A DNA stretch of 64,000 nt from Arthrobacter sp. UM1 (GTDB lineage Bacteria > Actinomycetota > Actinomycetes > Actinomycetales > Micrococcaceae): assembly GCF_020483305.1 (NCBI RefSeq), contig NZ_JACWAB010000001.1, positions 1 to 64,000 of the forward strand, given 5' to 3'. Within the stretch, counting starts at the first letter, position 1, and the number at the start of each line of letters is the position of its first letter. The notes beneath the pieces are model-generated. The model was not told where the DNA came from. It searched no databases and worked only from the letters and a program-made list of their open reading frames with translations. Positions 1-11,190 of the stretch are shown here, one piece after another. Position numbers and translations under genes: made by a program.

Positions 1-155
1 TCCGTGTGCTCGCGTCCCTGTGTGGTTCTCGACCAACAACCACACCCCCCCTCCTTGTTGTGTCCGGGCTCGCGCCTGGGTGTGGCAGTGGAGTGGTGCG
101 GGGTGTGCAGGCGGTTTGAAAGGTGTCCCGCCCCCTCGTGGGGGTTGGGTATAGT
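1..155 (+). other. 23S-5S internal transcribed spacer (3' part)
   Basis: This stretch leads directly into the 5S gene and contains no ORF, tRNA or recognisable motif. From its position it is the distal part of the spacer between a 23S gene, which lies outside the window, and 5S. It is rich in GTGTG and CCACAC tracts that could pair during rRNA processing. The assignment is by position only. Confidence 0.6.
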
Positions 156-274
156 GTTACGGCTGTCATAGCGTGGGGGAAACGCCCGGTCCCATCCCGA
201 ACCCGGAAGCTAAGGCCCACAGCGCCGATGGTACTGCACTCGTGAGGGTGTGGGAGAGTAGGTCGCAGCCGGAC
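156..274 (+). rRNA. rrf: 5S ribosomal RNA
   Basis: The sequence has the standard actinobacterial 5S layout. The 5' end GTTACGGCTG pairs with the 3' end CAGCCGGAC to form helix I. Between them lie the conserved blocks CCCGGTCCCATCCCGAACC, GGAAGCTAAG, AGCGCCGATGGTACTGC and GTGGGAGAGTAGGTC. The length of about 119 nt fits the family. It closes an rRNA operon whose 16S and 23S genes lie upstream of the window. Ends were placed from the terminal helix and may be off by one or two bases. Confidence 0.97.
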
Positions 275-289
275 AATTCTTTTGTGTGT

Positions 290-358
290 GGAAGGCCCGT
301 CACCCGGGCGGCCGCCCCCTTGCTGGGTGGCTGTTCTGGGGGCGGGCCTTCCCCCGTT
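290..358 (+). terminator. rRNA operon terminator
   Basis: GGAAGGCCCG (290-299) pairs with CGGGCCTTCC (343-352), and further pairing is possible inside (CACCC with GGGTG). A short CCCGTTT tail follows. The hairpin lies just downstream of 5S and is the natural end of the rRNA transcript. Confidence 0.75.
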
Positions 359-503
359 TAACACGAGCTTCGACTGGTGCGCTCGTGTCCTGGGGCGTCG
401 CACCGTCCTGATGGACGGGCCCGGCGGCTGCGCCCAGGGGGGGGCTGGGTACGAGTGCCGAGGCCGCGCACTCGCTACAGTTCAACCGCGTGGGCGGCGG
501 GCC

Positions 504-1163
504 CTAAGACGCGTGCTTGGACTCTTCAGGGGTCAGGACCAGGTCGAGGTACGCGAGCAGGCCGCCGGCTACGTCCACGTGCTCGTCGAGGAGCCATTGC
601 AGCTGCAACCCGTCCCACATGGCCGCGATGCCGGCCGCGGTGGCGGGAATGTCAACGCCCGGCAGCAGTCGTCCTGCTTCCTTCTCTCGGAGCAGGTCGT
701 CGGTGAAGTCCTTCCGGGACTTTCGGAATCGACGCTGGAAATACGGCTTGGCAGGGTGCTCGTCCGTCACCGATTCCCCCACGAGCACGGTGTAGAGGGC
801 GATCAGTCCCGCGATTCGCTCGTTGATGAGGCACTGCCTGCGGATGACATCTCGCAAGGGGAGAGTGCGGTCGACTGGGTGCGGTGTGTCCTCGCCCGTA
901 TAGGCGTCGCGCAGCTCCAGTACGGCTTGGAGCAGATGCGTCTTGGTCGGGAAGTGGTGCAGGAGAGTCGCTTGGCTGATGCCCACGCGGTCGGCGACGG
1001 CTTGAATCGAACCAGAGTGGTAGCCGTGGCAGGCGAAGACGTCGAAGGCCGCTCGGATGATCTGCTCGCGCCGTTCCCGAGTCTTTCGGTAGGGACCGCG
1101 TGGTCCACGGGCGCTCTCCGCCTGAGCCGGTTTGGCGCTGGCTCCATCTCGGGACTGAGTCAT
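504..1163 (-). CDS. TetR/AcrR family transcriptional regulator
   Basis: This 219-residue protein has the TetR architecture. A Lys/Arg-rich tail (GPYRKTRERREQII) leads into an N-terminal helix-turn-helix at about residues 30-75, with IQAVADRVGISQATLLHHFPTK as the core. An all-helical ligand-binding domain follows. It would repress a nearby target in response to an unknown small molecule. It lies 47 bp downstream of the kinase-like gene on the same strand, so the two may be co-transcribed and co-regulated. Codon use is visibly less GC-biased than in the block after 2.3 kb, as is that of its partner, which suggests a shared acquisition next to the rRNA operon. The ligand cannot be predicted. Confidence 0.9.
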   Translation of the reverse strand: MTQSRDGASAKPAQAESARGPRGPYRKTRERREQIIRAAFDVFACHGYHSGSIQAVADRVGISQATLLHHFPTKTHLLQAVLELRDAYTGEDTPHPVDRTLPLRDVIRRQCLINERIAGLIALYTVLVGESVTDEHPAKPYFQRRFRKSRKDFTDDLLREKEAGRLLPGVDIPATAAGIAAMWDGLQLQWLLDEHVDVAGGLLAYLDLVLTPEESKHAS

Positions 1164-1210
1164 GTGCTCAAGGGTACCGATCGCCTGTCGGTGCGCGCTT
1201 CACAGCGCGT

Positions 1211-2236
1211 TCAGCGACCTTCGTGGAGGAGGGGGAGCAGCCACGCGTCTCGGTTGAGGATCTCCGTCTGAAACTCAGATTCCCCGTGCTGTTGTGCCCA
1301 TTCCAGGCCCCCGAGGAACAAGGCGGCCGAATGGAGTGTGAAGGCACGGCGGTGGGCGTCGTCCCATTCTTCGGCCCTGCCGGTCATCCCGAGCCCGGCG
1401 CTGAACGCGCTGTGCAATTCCGGATCGCTTCCGTAGAGCATTTCGAATTCCGCGAATCGCGGTCTGACACCTGCCCTTCCGAAATCGATGAGCCGCACTT
1501 CTCCGTCGGGTGTCACCATCCAGTTTCTGGGGGAGTTGTCTGCGTGAGTCGTATAGAGCGGGAGCACTTGTGGCTCGTAGCCCCGGAGGAATGCCGTGCT
1601 GGTGGAGCAGACGGTTTCAATCCTCTTCTGCTCCTCAGCCGAGCGGGGCACGTATGCCTCGCCGCTGCGGAACGCCTCGATCCGTCGTGTCAACAGGGAG
1701 ATGTTTCCGCCGTCGAAGGAGGAATTGCGAGTCTTGGGCTGTCCGTTGAACGCGCGAGTCGCCGTGCCGGCGGCGTGCCAGATGTCCGGATCTTTTGCCT
1801 TCGGAGTGTTCAGGGCGATCTCACCGGGCACGTACTCGAGGACGAGTATGCCAAGCTCTCGCGAACTCGCTCTGAGGGCAGGCGCGAACGGCGCACCGGG
1901 CTCGATCCACTGCTCGTAGGCCCGGATTTCCCGCAGCATGTGCGGATGGACAGCCGCGAGATGTGGGGAGAGATCCCGGCGTTCGTTCAACGCAGCCCTC
2001 GGCCCGGCCGGGTCCTTCGGAGAGGGCCTCGTCGGTGAATTCCATTCCGGCACGGTGTTCTTCACCACCGCGTCACCGAAGATCGAAGAGCAGATCCGTG
2101 TCACTGCGAGCCCTTGAATGCCCCAGGAGAGGTCCGCGACGACGTGGAAGGAGCCGACGTTCATCTCCAGCCACGCCAGTTGCGAGGCTGTCCAGGGGCG
2201 GCCTGGGCGAGGGCTTTCAGCTGTGCAGGGATCCAC
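1211..2236 (-). CDS. Aminoglycoside phosphotransferase (APH) family kinase-like protein
   Basis: This 341-residue protein belongs to the APH/choline-kinase-like superfamily. The catalytic loop THADNSPRNWMV (HxDxxxxN) and the metal-binding LIDFGRA are intact. Upstream, ILVLEYVPGE resembles the hinge between the lobes. The N-terminal lobe is poorly conserved, with a candidate ATP lysine in AVVKNTV. Such kinases phosphorylate aminoglycosides, macrolides, sugars or other small molecules, and the substrate here is unknown, so resistance should not be assumed. The TetR gene follows on the same strand. Lower GC bias than the neighbours suggests horizontal transfer. The start is the most upstream one; an internal Met at residue 25 is an alternative. 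Confidence 0.75.
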   Translation of the reverse strand: MDPCTAESPRPGRPWTASQLAWLEMNVGSFHVVADLSWGIQGLAVTRICSSIFGDAVVKNTVPEWNSPTRPSPKDPAGPRAALNERRDLSPHLAAVHPHMLREIRAYEQWIEPGAPFAPALRASSRELGILVLEYVPGEIALNTPKAKDPDIWHAAGTATRAFNGQPKTRNSSFDGGNISLLTRRIEAFRSGEAYVPRSAEEQKRIETVCSTSTAFLRGYEPQVLPLYTTHADNSPRNWMVTPDGEVRLIDFGRAGVRPRFAEFEMLYGSDPELHSAFSAGLGMTGRAEEWDDAHRRAFTLHSAALFLGGLEWAQQHGESEFQTEILNRDAWLLPLLHEGR

Positions 2237-2255
2237 TCAAGCACCTTAGCGTCCT

Positions 2256-2286
2256 CCGATCTGAGTCCCAGATCGGTCGATAGACT
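2256..2286 (+). promoter_or_regulatory. Promoter with overlapping inverted repeat upstream of the RGG-repeat gene
   Basis: The -10 box TAGACT lies at 2281-2286. The perfect 7-bp inverted repeat CCGATCT (2256-2262) / AGATCGG (2270-2276) sits over the -35 position. This arrangement fits a repressor operator or a short regulatory hairpin. The start codon follows 55 nt after the -10 box and is preceded by GGAGG. Confidence 0.45.
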
Positions 2287-2341
2287 AGGGGTTCCGCGCG
2301 GGTTCACTGCGCGCCACGATCTCAACGGAGGACATTCACCC

Positions 2342-4018
2342 ATGGCTGGTTTCGGCGATCGAGACTACAACGCCCGCGACGGCCGAGACGGATTCTCTCG
2401 CCGAGACGACAGCCGAGGCGGATTCGGCCGTCCGAGGCGCGACGACGACCGCGGTGGCTTCCGTGGCCCGCGCCGGGACGATGATCGGGGCGGTTTCCGT
2501 GGACCCCGTCGCGACGACGACCGCGGTGGGTTCCGCGGCGGTCGGGATCGTGATGAGCGAGGCGGTGATCGGCGCGAGTTCCGGCCGCGCCGCGACGACG
2601 ACCGCGGTGGCTTCCGTGGCCCGCGCCGGGACGACGATCGGGACGGTTTCCGTGGGCCGCGTCGGGACGACGATCGCGGTGGGTTCCGTGGCGGTCGGGA
2701 TCGTGATGAGCGCGGCGGCGATCGGCGCGAGTTCCGTCCCCGTCGCGACGATGACCGCGGTGGTTTCCGTGGCCCGCGTCGGGATGATGACCGCGGTGGT
2801 TTCCGTGGGCCCCGCCGGGACGATGACCGTGGCGGTTTCCGTGGCGCGCGTCGGGATGATGACCGCGGTGGGTTCCGCGGGGGTCGGGATCGTGATGGGC
2901 GCGGCGGTGATCGGCGCGAGTTCCGCCCGCGTCGCGAGGACGACCGCGGTGGTTTCCGTGGCCCGCGTCGCGAGGACGACCGCGGCGGCTTCCGTGGGCC
3001 GCGCCGGGATGATGACCGTGGCGGTTTCCGTGGTGGCCGGGATCGTGATGAGCGCGGTGGCGATCGCCGCGAGTTCCGTCCCCGCCGCGACGACGACCGC
3101 CGTCGCCCCACGGGCCCCAAGGCCCCGTCCATCGACAAGGACGTGACGGGCAAGGAGCTGGACAGGGCCACGCTCGCCGAGCTGCGGACCCTCGAGGCGA
3201 AGAACGCGGAGCGCGTGGCGAAGCACCTCGTGATGGCGGGACGCTACCTGGACGACGAGCCTCGCAAGGCGTTCGAGCACGCCTCGGCAGCAGCGTCGAG
3301 CGGTGGCCGCGTCTCGCTTGTCCGCGAGGCTGTGGGCGTGGCCGCTTACGCCGCCGGTGAGTACGCCGCCGCCCTCCGGGAGCTGCGCACGTTCCGCCGC
3401 ATCAGCGGCTCCAGCATCCACCTGCCGCTCATGGCGGACTCCGAGCGCGGCCTGGGCCGCCCCGAGAAGGCCCTGGAGCTCGCGCAGAGCGACGAGGCCA
3501 AGGAGCTCGACACGGCAGGCCAGGTCGAGATGGCGATCGTGAGGTCGGGCGCGCTCGGCGACCTCGAGCGCTTCGACGAGGCCCTTGCAGCCCTTGAGAT
3601 CCCGCAGCTGGACATCAACCGCGGGTTCTCCTTCAGCCCGCGCCTCTTCCGCGCCTACGGGGAGGCCCTCACGAACGTGGACCGTGCCGAAGAGGCGGAG
3701 CGCTGGTTCAGCCAGGCCGTCGTCGCGGAGCGGGCCCTCGGTCTGACTGAGGAGGACGAGGACGACGTGGACTTCTTCGACGCAGAGGAGGAGTTCGAGG
3801 ACGAGGCGCCGTCGGGCACGCGGAAGAGCGAGGACAGCGCGCGCGGCGGCGAGACCGCGGAGCGCGTCGACGAGGACGCCCCGGAGGCCGAGGCCGCCGA
3901 GACCCACCCGGGCGGCGCCACGAGCATCCCCCAGCCCGCCGAGCGTGAGCGCGGAGCAGCGGACGAGAACCTTGAGGGCCGTGAGAAGGACCAGGGCGGG
4001 GAGACCCCAGGCGCATGA
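2342..4018 (+). CDS. RGG/RDDD-repeat protein with TPR-like C-terminal domain
   Basis: This 558-residue protein has three parts. Residues 32-247 are a nearly perfect low-complexity repeat of RRDDDRGGFRGP 12-mers punctuated by RDRDERGGDRREFRP 15-mers, so RGG motifs alternate with acidic DDD. Residues of about 260-465 form a helical, TPR-like region (for example RKAFEHASAAAS, GEYAAALRELRTFRRI, AEEAERWFSQAV). The last 85 residues are an acidic disordered tail. RGG regions generally bind RNA and promote condensates, so an RNA- or ribosome-related role is inferred, helped by the neighbouring rRNA methyltransferase TlyA. I chose the ATG at 2342 because it has the GGAGG site; the upstream in-frame extension is unsupported. 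The stop overlaps the HAD gene by ATGA. Confidence 0.85.
   Translation: MAGFGDRDYNARDGRDGFSRRDDSRGGFGRPRRDDDRGGFRGPRRDDDRGGFRGPRRDDDRGGFRGGRDRDERGGDRREFRPRRDDDRGGFRGPRRDDDRDGFRGPRRDDDRGGFRGGRDRDERGGDRREFRPRRDDDRGGFRGPRRDDDRGGFRGPRRDDDRGGFRGARRDDDRGGFRGGRDRDGRGGDRREFRPRREDDRGGFRGPRREDDRGGFRGPRRDDDRGGFRGGRDRDERGGDRREFRPRRDDDRRRPTGPKAPSIDKDVTGKELDRATLAELRTLEAKNAERVAKHLVMAGRYLDDEPRKAFEHASAAASSGGRVSLVREAVGVAAYAAGEYAAALRELRTFRRISGSSIHLPLMADSERGLGRPEKALELAQSDEAKELDTAGQVEMAIVRSGALGDLERFDEALAALEIPQLDINRGFSFSPRLFRAYGEALTNVDRAEEAERWFSQAVVAERALGLTEEDEDDVDFFDAEEEFEDEAPSGTRKSEDSARGGETAERVDEDAPEAEAAETHPGGATSIPQPAERERGAADENLEGREKDQGGETPGA
2435..3082 (+). repeat. Higher-order in-frame tandem repeat (36-bp units plus 45-bp spacers)
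   Basis: The DNA encodes four supermodules. Modules 1, 2 and 4 are three 12-residue units followed by a 15-residue unit (51 aa each). Module 3 has four 12-mers plus the 15-mer (63 aa). Units differ mainly at synonymous positions and by D/E, G/D or P/A/G exchanges. The layout suggests expansion by both unit-level and module-level duplication. Copy number may vary between strains. Confidence 0.95.
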
Positions 4019-4854
4019 CGTTCCGGGACCTGTATGACGGCTTCCTCTTCGATCTCGACGGCGTGGTGTACGCCGGCCAGGGCGCCATCCCGGGGGCGGC
4101 CGAGGCGATCTCGGAGCTCAAGGTCAGCGGCTTCGGCATCGGGTTCGTGACGAACAACGCCTCTCGCTCCGAGGCGGCCGTGGCCGAGCACCTGCGCGAG
4201 CTCGGGGTGCCGGCCGACGAGTCCTGCGTCTTCGGCTCGGCGCGGACGGGCGTCGAGCTGCTCGGCGAGGAGGTGGAGCGCGGTGCCTCCGTCTACGTCG
4301 TGGGGTCCGACTACCTCTCCGGCCTCGTGGCCGAGGCGGGGTACGAGGCCCTCTCCCTCGAGCAGATGGAGCACGGCGCCCGCGCGGACGCCGTCATCCA
4401 GGGCTTCGACCCGGGCCTCGGCTGGCGGCACCTCGCCGCGGCGAGCTACGCGATCGCCGGTGGAGCGGCCTGGGTGGCCACGAACAAGGACGCCACGATC
4501 CCGCGGGCCGAGGGGATCGCCCCGGGCAACGGCGCGCTCGTGGGAACGGTCGAGACGGCCACGGGCAGGATGCCGGCGGTGGGCGGCAAGCCCCAGGCTC
4601 CGATCTTCGAGCGGGCCCAGCGGGAGCTGGGCCTCGAGCGGCCGCTCATGTGCGGCGACCGCCTCGACACGGACATCGCCGGGGCCAACGCCGCCGGCAT
4701 CGACTCGGCGCTCGTCCTCACGGGCATCGACGGCCGCCAGGACGCGGAGCGCGCGGAGACCGGTCTCCGGCCGACGTACGTCGTCGACTCCCTCACCGCG
4801 CTGGTCTCCGGCGACGACCCGGAGCGCCTGCGCCTCGGCGGGGGAGAGCAGTGA
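4015..4854 (+). CDS. HAD-IIA family hydrolase (NagD-like phosphatase)
   Basis: This 279-residue protein has all four HAD motifs. Motif I is FLFDLDGVVYAG near residue 10, motif II is VTNNASRSE, motif III is the Lys in GGKPQAPIF, and motif IV is CGDRLDTDIAGANAAG. A C2-type cap lies between motifs II and III, as in the NagD/4-nitrophenylphosphatase group, which dephosphorylates small phosphorylated metabolites. The substrate is not predictable. The start overlaps the previous stop by ATGA, and the end overlaps the next small gene by GTGA, so these genes are probably one translationally coupled operon with tlyA. Confidence 0.93.
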   Translation: MTFRDLYDGFLFDLDGVVYAGQGAIPGAAEAISELKVSGFGIGFVTNNASRSEAAVAEHLRELGVPADESCVFGSARTGVELLGEEVERGASVYVVGSDYLSGLVAEAGYEALSLEQMEHGARADAVIQGFDPGLGWRHLAAASYAIAGGAAWVATNKDATIPRAEGIAPGNGALVGTVETATGRMPAVGGKPQAPIFERAQRELGLERPLMCGDRLDTDIAGANAAGIDSALVLTGIDGRQDAERAETGLRPTYVVDSLTALVSGDDPERLRLGGGEQ

Positions 4855-5114
4855 ACGACGACGGCGCTGCGCGCGAGCCCTCAGCAGACACGTCCCGGGC
4901 GGCAGAGAACCGGCCAGAAGAGGACTGGTCGGACGAGGACTGGGCAGAAGCGGACCCGGAGTGGACGCGGAAGGCCGACCGGCTGGAGTCCCGCCTGCGC
5001 CGGGGCGAGGTCTCCATGACGGAGGCTGAGGCCGAGCTGCGGCGTCTGCTGGACGACCAGTCGCTTCCGCCGGAGGCCCCGGCGCGCGAATCCGAGCGCG
5101 GGCGGATGCGATGA
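4851..5114 (+). CDS. Small acidic conserved hypothetical protein
   Basis: The GTG start overlaps the stop of the HAD gene (GTGA) and gives 87 residues. The N-terminal half is disordered and acidic, with the repeated phrase EEDWSDEDW. The second half is a predicted amphipathic helix (WTRKADRLESRLRRGEVSMTEAEAELRRLLDD). There is no signal peptide or membrane segment. Its tight position between a HAD phosphatase and tlyA and the exact 4-bp overlap support it being real. Function unknown. Confidence 0.7.
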   Translation: MNDDGAAREPSADTSRAAENRPEEDWSDEDWAEADPEWTRKADRLESRLRRGEVSMTEAEAELRRLLDDQSLPPEAPARESERGRMR

Positions 5115-5124
5115 GGGCGCCCCG

Positions 5125-5949
5125 ATGAGGCTGGACCGCGCCCTCGTTGACCGCGGTCTGGCCGTCTCGCGGACGGCTGCGGCGGCGCTCATCGCCGAGG
5201 GGCGGGTCGAGCTCAACGGCTCCGTCGCCGCCAAGGCCGGGCAGAAGACGTCCGACTCCGACTCGATCGGCGTCCGCCCCGGTCAGACCCCCGATTTCGT
5301 CTCACGGGCCGGTCAGAAGCTATACGGGGCCCTGCGGGCCGTCGGAGACCTCGACGTGCGCGGACTGCGCTGCCTTGACGCCGGCGCCTCCACCGGCGGC
5401 TTCACGGATGTCCTGCTGCGGGAGGGCGCGGAGCGCGTCGTCGCCGTCGACGTGGGGCACGGGCAGCTCGTGCCGAGCCTTCGCGGGGACGCGCGCGTGG
5501 AGGCCATCGAGGGCCTCAACGTCCGGTTCTTGGAGCCGGAGGAGATCGGCGGGCCGGTGGACCTCACGGTGGCGGACCTGTCCTTCATCTCGCTCACGCT
5601 GGTCCTCGAGCCGCTGGTCCGGGCGACGGCGGAGGGCGGCGTGCTCCTGCTCATGGTCAAGCCGCAGTTCGAGGTGGGGCGCGAGCGGATCGGTGCGGGC
5701 GGGGTGGTGCGCGAGCCCTCCGAGCGGAAGCGCGCCGTGCGGGCCGTCCTGGAGAAGGCGGAGTCCCTGGGGCTCGAGCTGCGCACGGTCAGCCGCTCCG
5801 CCCTTCCGGGGCAGGACGGGAACCTGGAGTACTTCGCCGAATGGGCGCGGCCGGCCGCGCCCGGGAGAGCGGGGCGGAGGCCCGCCCGTAAGATCGGAGT
5901 GGACGAGGCGCTGGCGCAGCTCGAGAGCTCCGGCGCCTTCGAGTCCTGA
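5125..5949 (+). CDS. tlyA: TlyA family rRNA 2'-O-methyltransferase
   Basis: This 274-residue protein has an N-terminal S4 RNA-binding domain (MRLDRALVDRGLAVSRTAAA, continuing through IAEGRVELNG) followed by an FtsJ-like Rossmann methyltransferase. The SAM motif is CLDAGASTGGFTDVLL, and the acidic motif VDLTVADLSFISL and MVKPQFE follow. TlyA proteins 2'-O-methylate rRNA and, where both sites are modified, influence capreomycin susceptibility. Linkage to NAD kinase and recN is the usual actinobacterial and firmicute order. The stop codon lies inside a 14-bp tandem repeat described separately. Confidence 0.95.
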   Translation: MRLDRALVDRGLAVSRTAAAALIAEGRVELNGSVAAKAGQKTSDSDSIGVRPGQTPDFVSRAGQKLYGALRAVGDLDVRGLRCLDAGASTGGFTDVLLREGAERVVAVDVGHGQLVPSLRGDARVEAIEGLNVRFLEPEEIGGPVDLTVADLSFISLTLVLEPLVRATAEGGVLLLMVKPQFEVGRERIGAGGVVREPSERKRAVRAVLEKAESLGLELRTVSRSALPGQDGNLEYFAEWARPAAPGRAGRRPARKIGVDEALAQLESSGAFES

Positions 5950-6001
5950 CAGCGGACACCTGACAACAGAGAACTGACATCAGGGTCCAGACAGCAGAGC
6001 G
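5946..6001 (+). repeat. 14-bp tandem repeat beginning at the tlyA stop codon
   Basis: There are four units of about CTGACAnCnGnGnn at 5946, 5960, 5974 and 5988; the fourth is degenerate and starts CAGACA. The first contains the tlyA TGA. The next two put TGA at 5961 and 5975, so the three TGAs occupy the three reading frames. Confidence 0.8.
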
Positions 6002-6044
6002 CACCGCGGACGCCCGGCGAGGCGGCCGCCGAGAAGGGGAGAGC

Positions 6045-6982
6045 ATGAGCGGAGCGGAACAGAGGCGAGTGCTCGTCCGCGCACACCTCGGGCGCCCCGA
6101 GGCCCTGCGGGCGGCGTGCGAGACCCTGAGCCAGCTGGAGGCGGCCGGCCTGACGCCGGTCCTGCTCGCGGCGGACGCGGCGGAGTCGCCGCGCCTGACC
6201 GAGTCGGCGCCGTCGGCCCTCGTCGTCGAGGCCCTCGCGGACGCGGAGCCGATCGAGGTGTGCATGGTCCTCGGCGGGGACGGCTCGATCCTGCGCGCCG
6301 CGGACATCGTGCGGGGGCACGGCATCCCGCTCCTCGGCGTGAACCTGGGGCACGTCGGCTTCCTCGCGGAGAGCGAGAGGGCGGACCTGGCGGAGACGGT
6401 GAGGACCGTCTCCGAGCGCCGCTACACGGTGGAGCGGCGCATGGCCCTGGACATCACGGTCTTCGAGGGCGCGCGGCAGGTGCACCGCACGTGGGCTCTC
6501 AACGAGGCCGCCATCGAGAAGGAGAACCGCTCCCGGATGATCGAGGTGGTCATCGGAGTGGACGGACGCCCGGTGAGCAGCTTCGGGTGCGACGGCATGT
6601 GCGTCTCCACCCCGACGGGCTCGACCGCCTACTCTTTCTCTGCCGGGGGACCGGTGGTGTGGCCGGAGGTGGAGGCGCTGGTCATGACCCCCATCGCGGC
6701 GCACGCGCTCTTCGCGAAGCCGCTCGTCATCTCCCCGAGCTCAGAGATCTCCATCCGGATTCTGCAGCGCACGGACGCCCGCGGCGTCCTCTGGAGCGAC
6801 GGGCGGGACGAGATCGAGCTCGCCCCCGGCTCCCTTGTGAGGATCGTCCGGGCGGACGAGCCCGTGAGCATCGCCCGCGTCAACGCCACGCCGTTCTCCG
6901 AGCGGCTCGTGCGCAAGTTCCACCTGCCCACCACGGGGTGGCGGGGCCCCGTCGACGAGTCGAGCGGAACGGAGGAGACCGC

Positions 6983-6986
<4 letters not shown>
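6045..6986 (+). CDS. nadK: NAD(+) kinase
   Basis: This 313-residue enzyme phosphorylates NAD to NADP. The diagnostic GGDGSILRAAD motif is at about residues 77-87. It is followed by GVNLGHVGFLAE, by NEAAIEK, and by the glycine-rich SPTGSTAYSFSAGGP-like segment (TPTGSTAYSFSAGGPVVWPEV). The length fits the actinobacterial family. The ATG has a GAAGGGGAG ribosome-binding site about 6 nt upstream. The stop overlaps recN by GTGA, so NADP supply and recombination repair genes are co-translated, an arrangement common in actinobacteria. Confidence 0.96.
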
Positions 6987-10481
<3,495 letters not shown>

Positions 10482-10482
10482 C

Positions 10483-11190
10483 ATGTCCGGCGGCCCCGAG
10501 GCCGAATCCGCCCGGCCCGACGACGCCCGGCTCGGATTCCCCGTGCGGGACCGCTCCCGGATCGCGGACGAGCCGAGCGAGCGGCGCATCCTCTCGCGGA
10601 GAACTCTTGCGGAGGCCCACGTGCAGACGCTGGTCCGCGAGGAGTTCGAGCTGCGCGCGGGCGAGTCGCTGACGCGGGACTTCGTGGAGCACCCGGGCGC
10701 CGTCGTCGTCGCCGCGCTCAACGAGCGCCGGGAGCTGCTCATGATCCGGCAGTACCGGCACCCCGCCAGGATGCTCATGTGGGAGCTGCCTGCGGGGCTG
10801 CTCGACGTCGAGGGGGAGAAGCCCCTGGTTGCCGCCCGCCGCGAGCTCGCGGAGGAGGCGGACCTGCGGGCGGAGCGCTGGCACACGCTCGTGGACGTGC
10901 ACAACTCCGCGGGCGGCTCCACGGAGGCCACGCGCATCTATCTCGCCGAGGGCCTCTCGGCCGTTCCGGAGGGGGAGCGGCACGTCCGGGACGCTGAGGA
11001 GTCGGAGATCGAGTACGCCTGGGTTCCCGTCGGAGAGGCCGTGGCGGCCGTCTTCGCGGGTCAGGTGCACAACGTGGGAGCGGAGTTCGGCATCCTCGCC
11101 GTAGACCGGCACCTCGCCGGCGGTCCTGAGCTCCGCCCGGCCGACGCGCCGTGGGAGTCCCACCCGGCCCACGCCTCATGGACGGACTGA
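10483..11190 (+). CDS. Nudix hydrolase, ADP-ribose pyrophosphatase-like
   Basis: This 235-residue protein begins 1 nt after the pyrG stop. The Nudix box runs from GLLDVEGEKPLVAARRELAEE to ADL, with the essential REL-x-EE present. The upstream segment FVEHPGAVVVAALNE and the following TLVDVHNSAGGSTEATRIYLAE match the ADP-ribose pyrophosphatase (NudF) group, which cleaves ADP-ribose to AMP and ribose 5-phosphate. Its placement next to pyrG and xerD is typical of actinobacteria. The last four codons overlap the likely xerD start. Confidence 0.9.
   Translation: MSGGPEAESARPDDARLGFPVRDRSRIADEPSERRILSRRTLAEAHVQTLVREEFELRAGESLTRDFVEHPGAVVVAALNERRELLMIRQYRHPARMLMWELPAGLLDVEGEKPLVAARRELAEEADLRAERWHTLVDVHNSAGGSTEATRIYLAEGLSAVPEGERHVRDAEESEIEYAWVPVGEAVAAVFAGQVHNVGAEFGILAVDRHLAGGPELRPADAPWESHPAHASWTD

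Noticed and set aside
1-155. Possible tRNA in the rRNA spacer
   Set aside because: No cloverleaf or TTCGA-type T-loop in context is found.
2435-3082. Repeat array considered as CRISPR
   Set aside because: The units are in frame, contiguous and code for RGG repeats. There are no unique spacers and no cas genes.
2336-3907. Long open frames on the minus strand across the RGG repeat
   Set aside because: They are an effect of the repetitive, codon-biased plus-strand sequence. Their translations are repeats of Thr/Ala/Pro or Ser/Arg with no domain.
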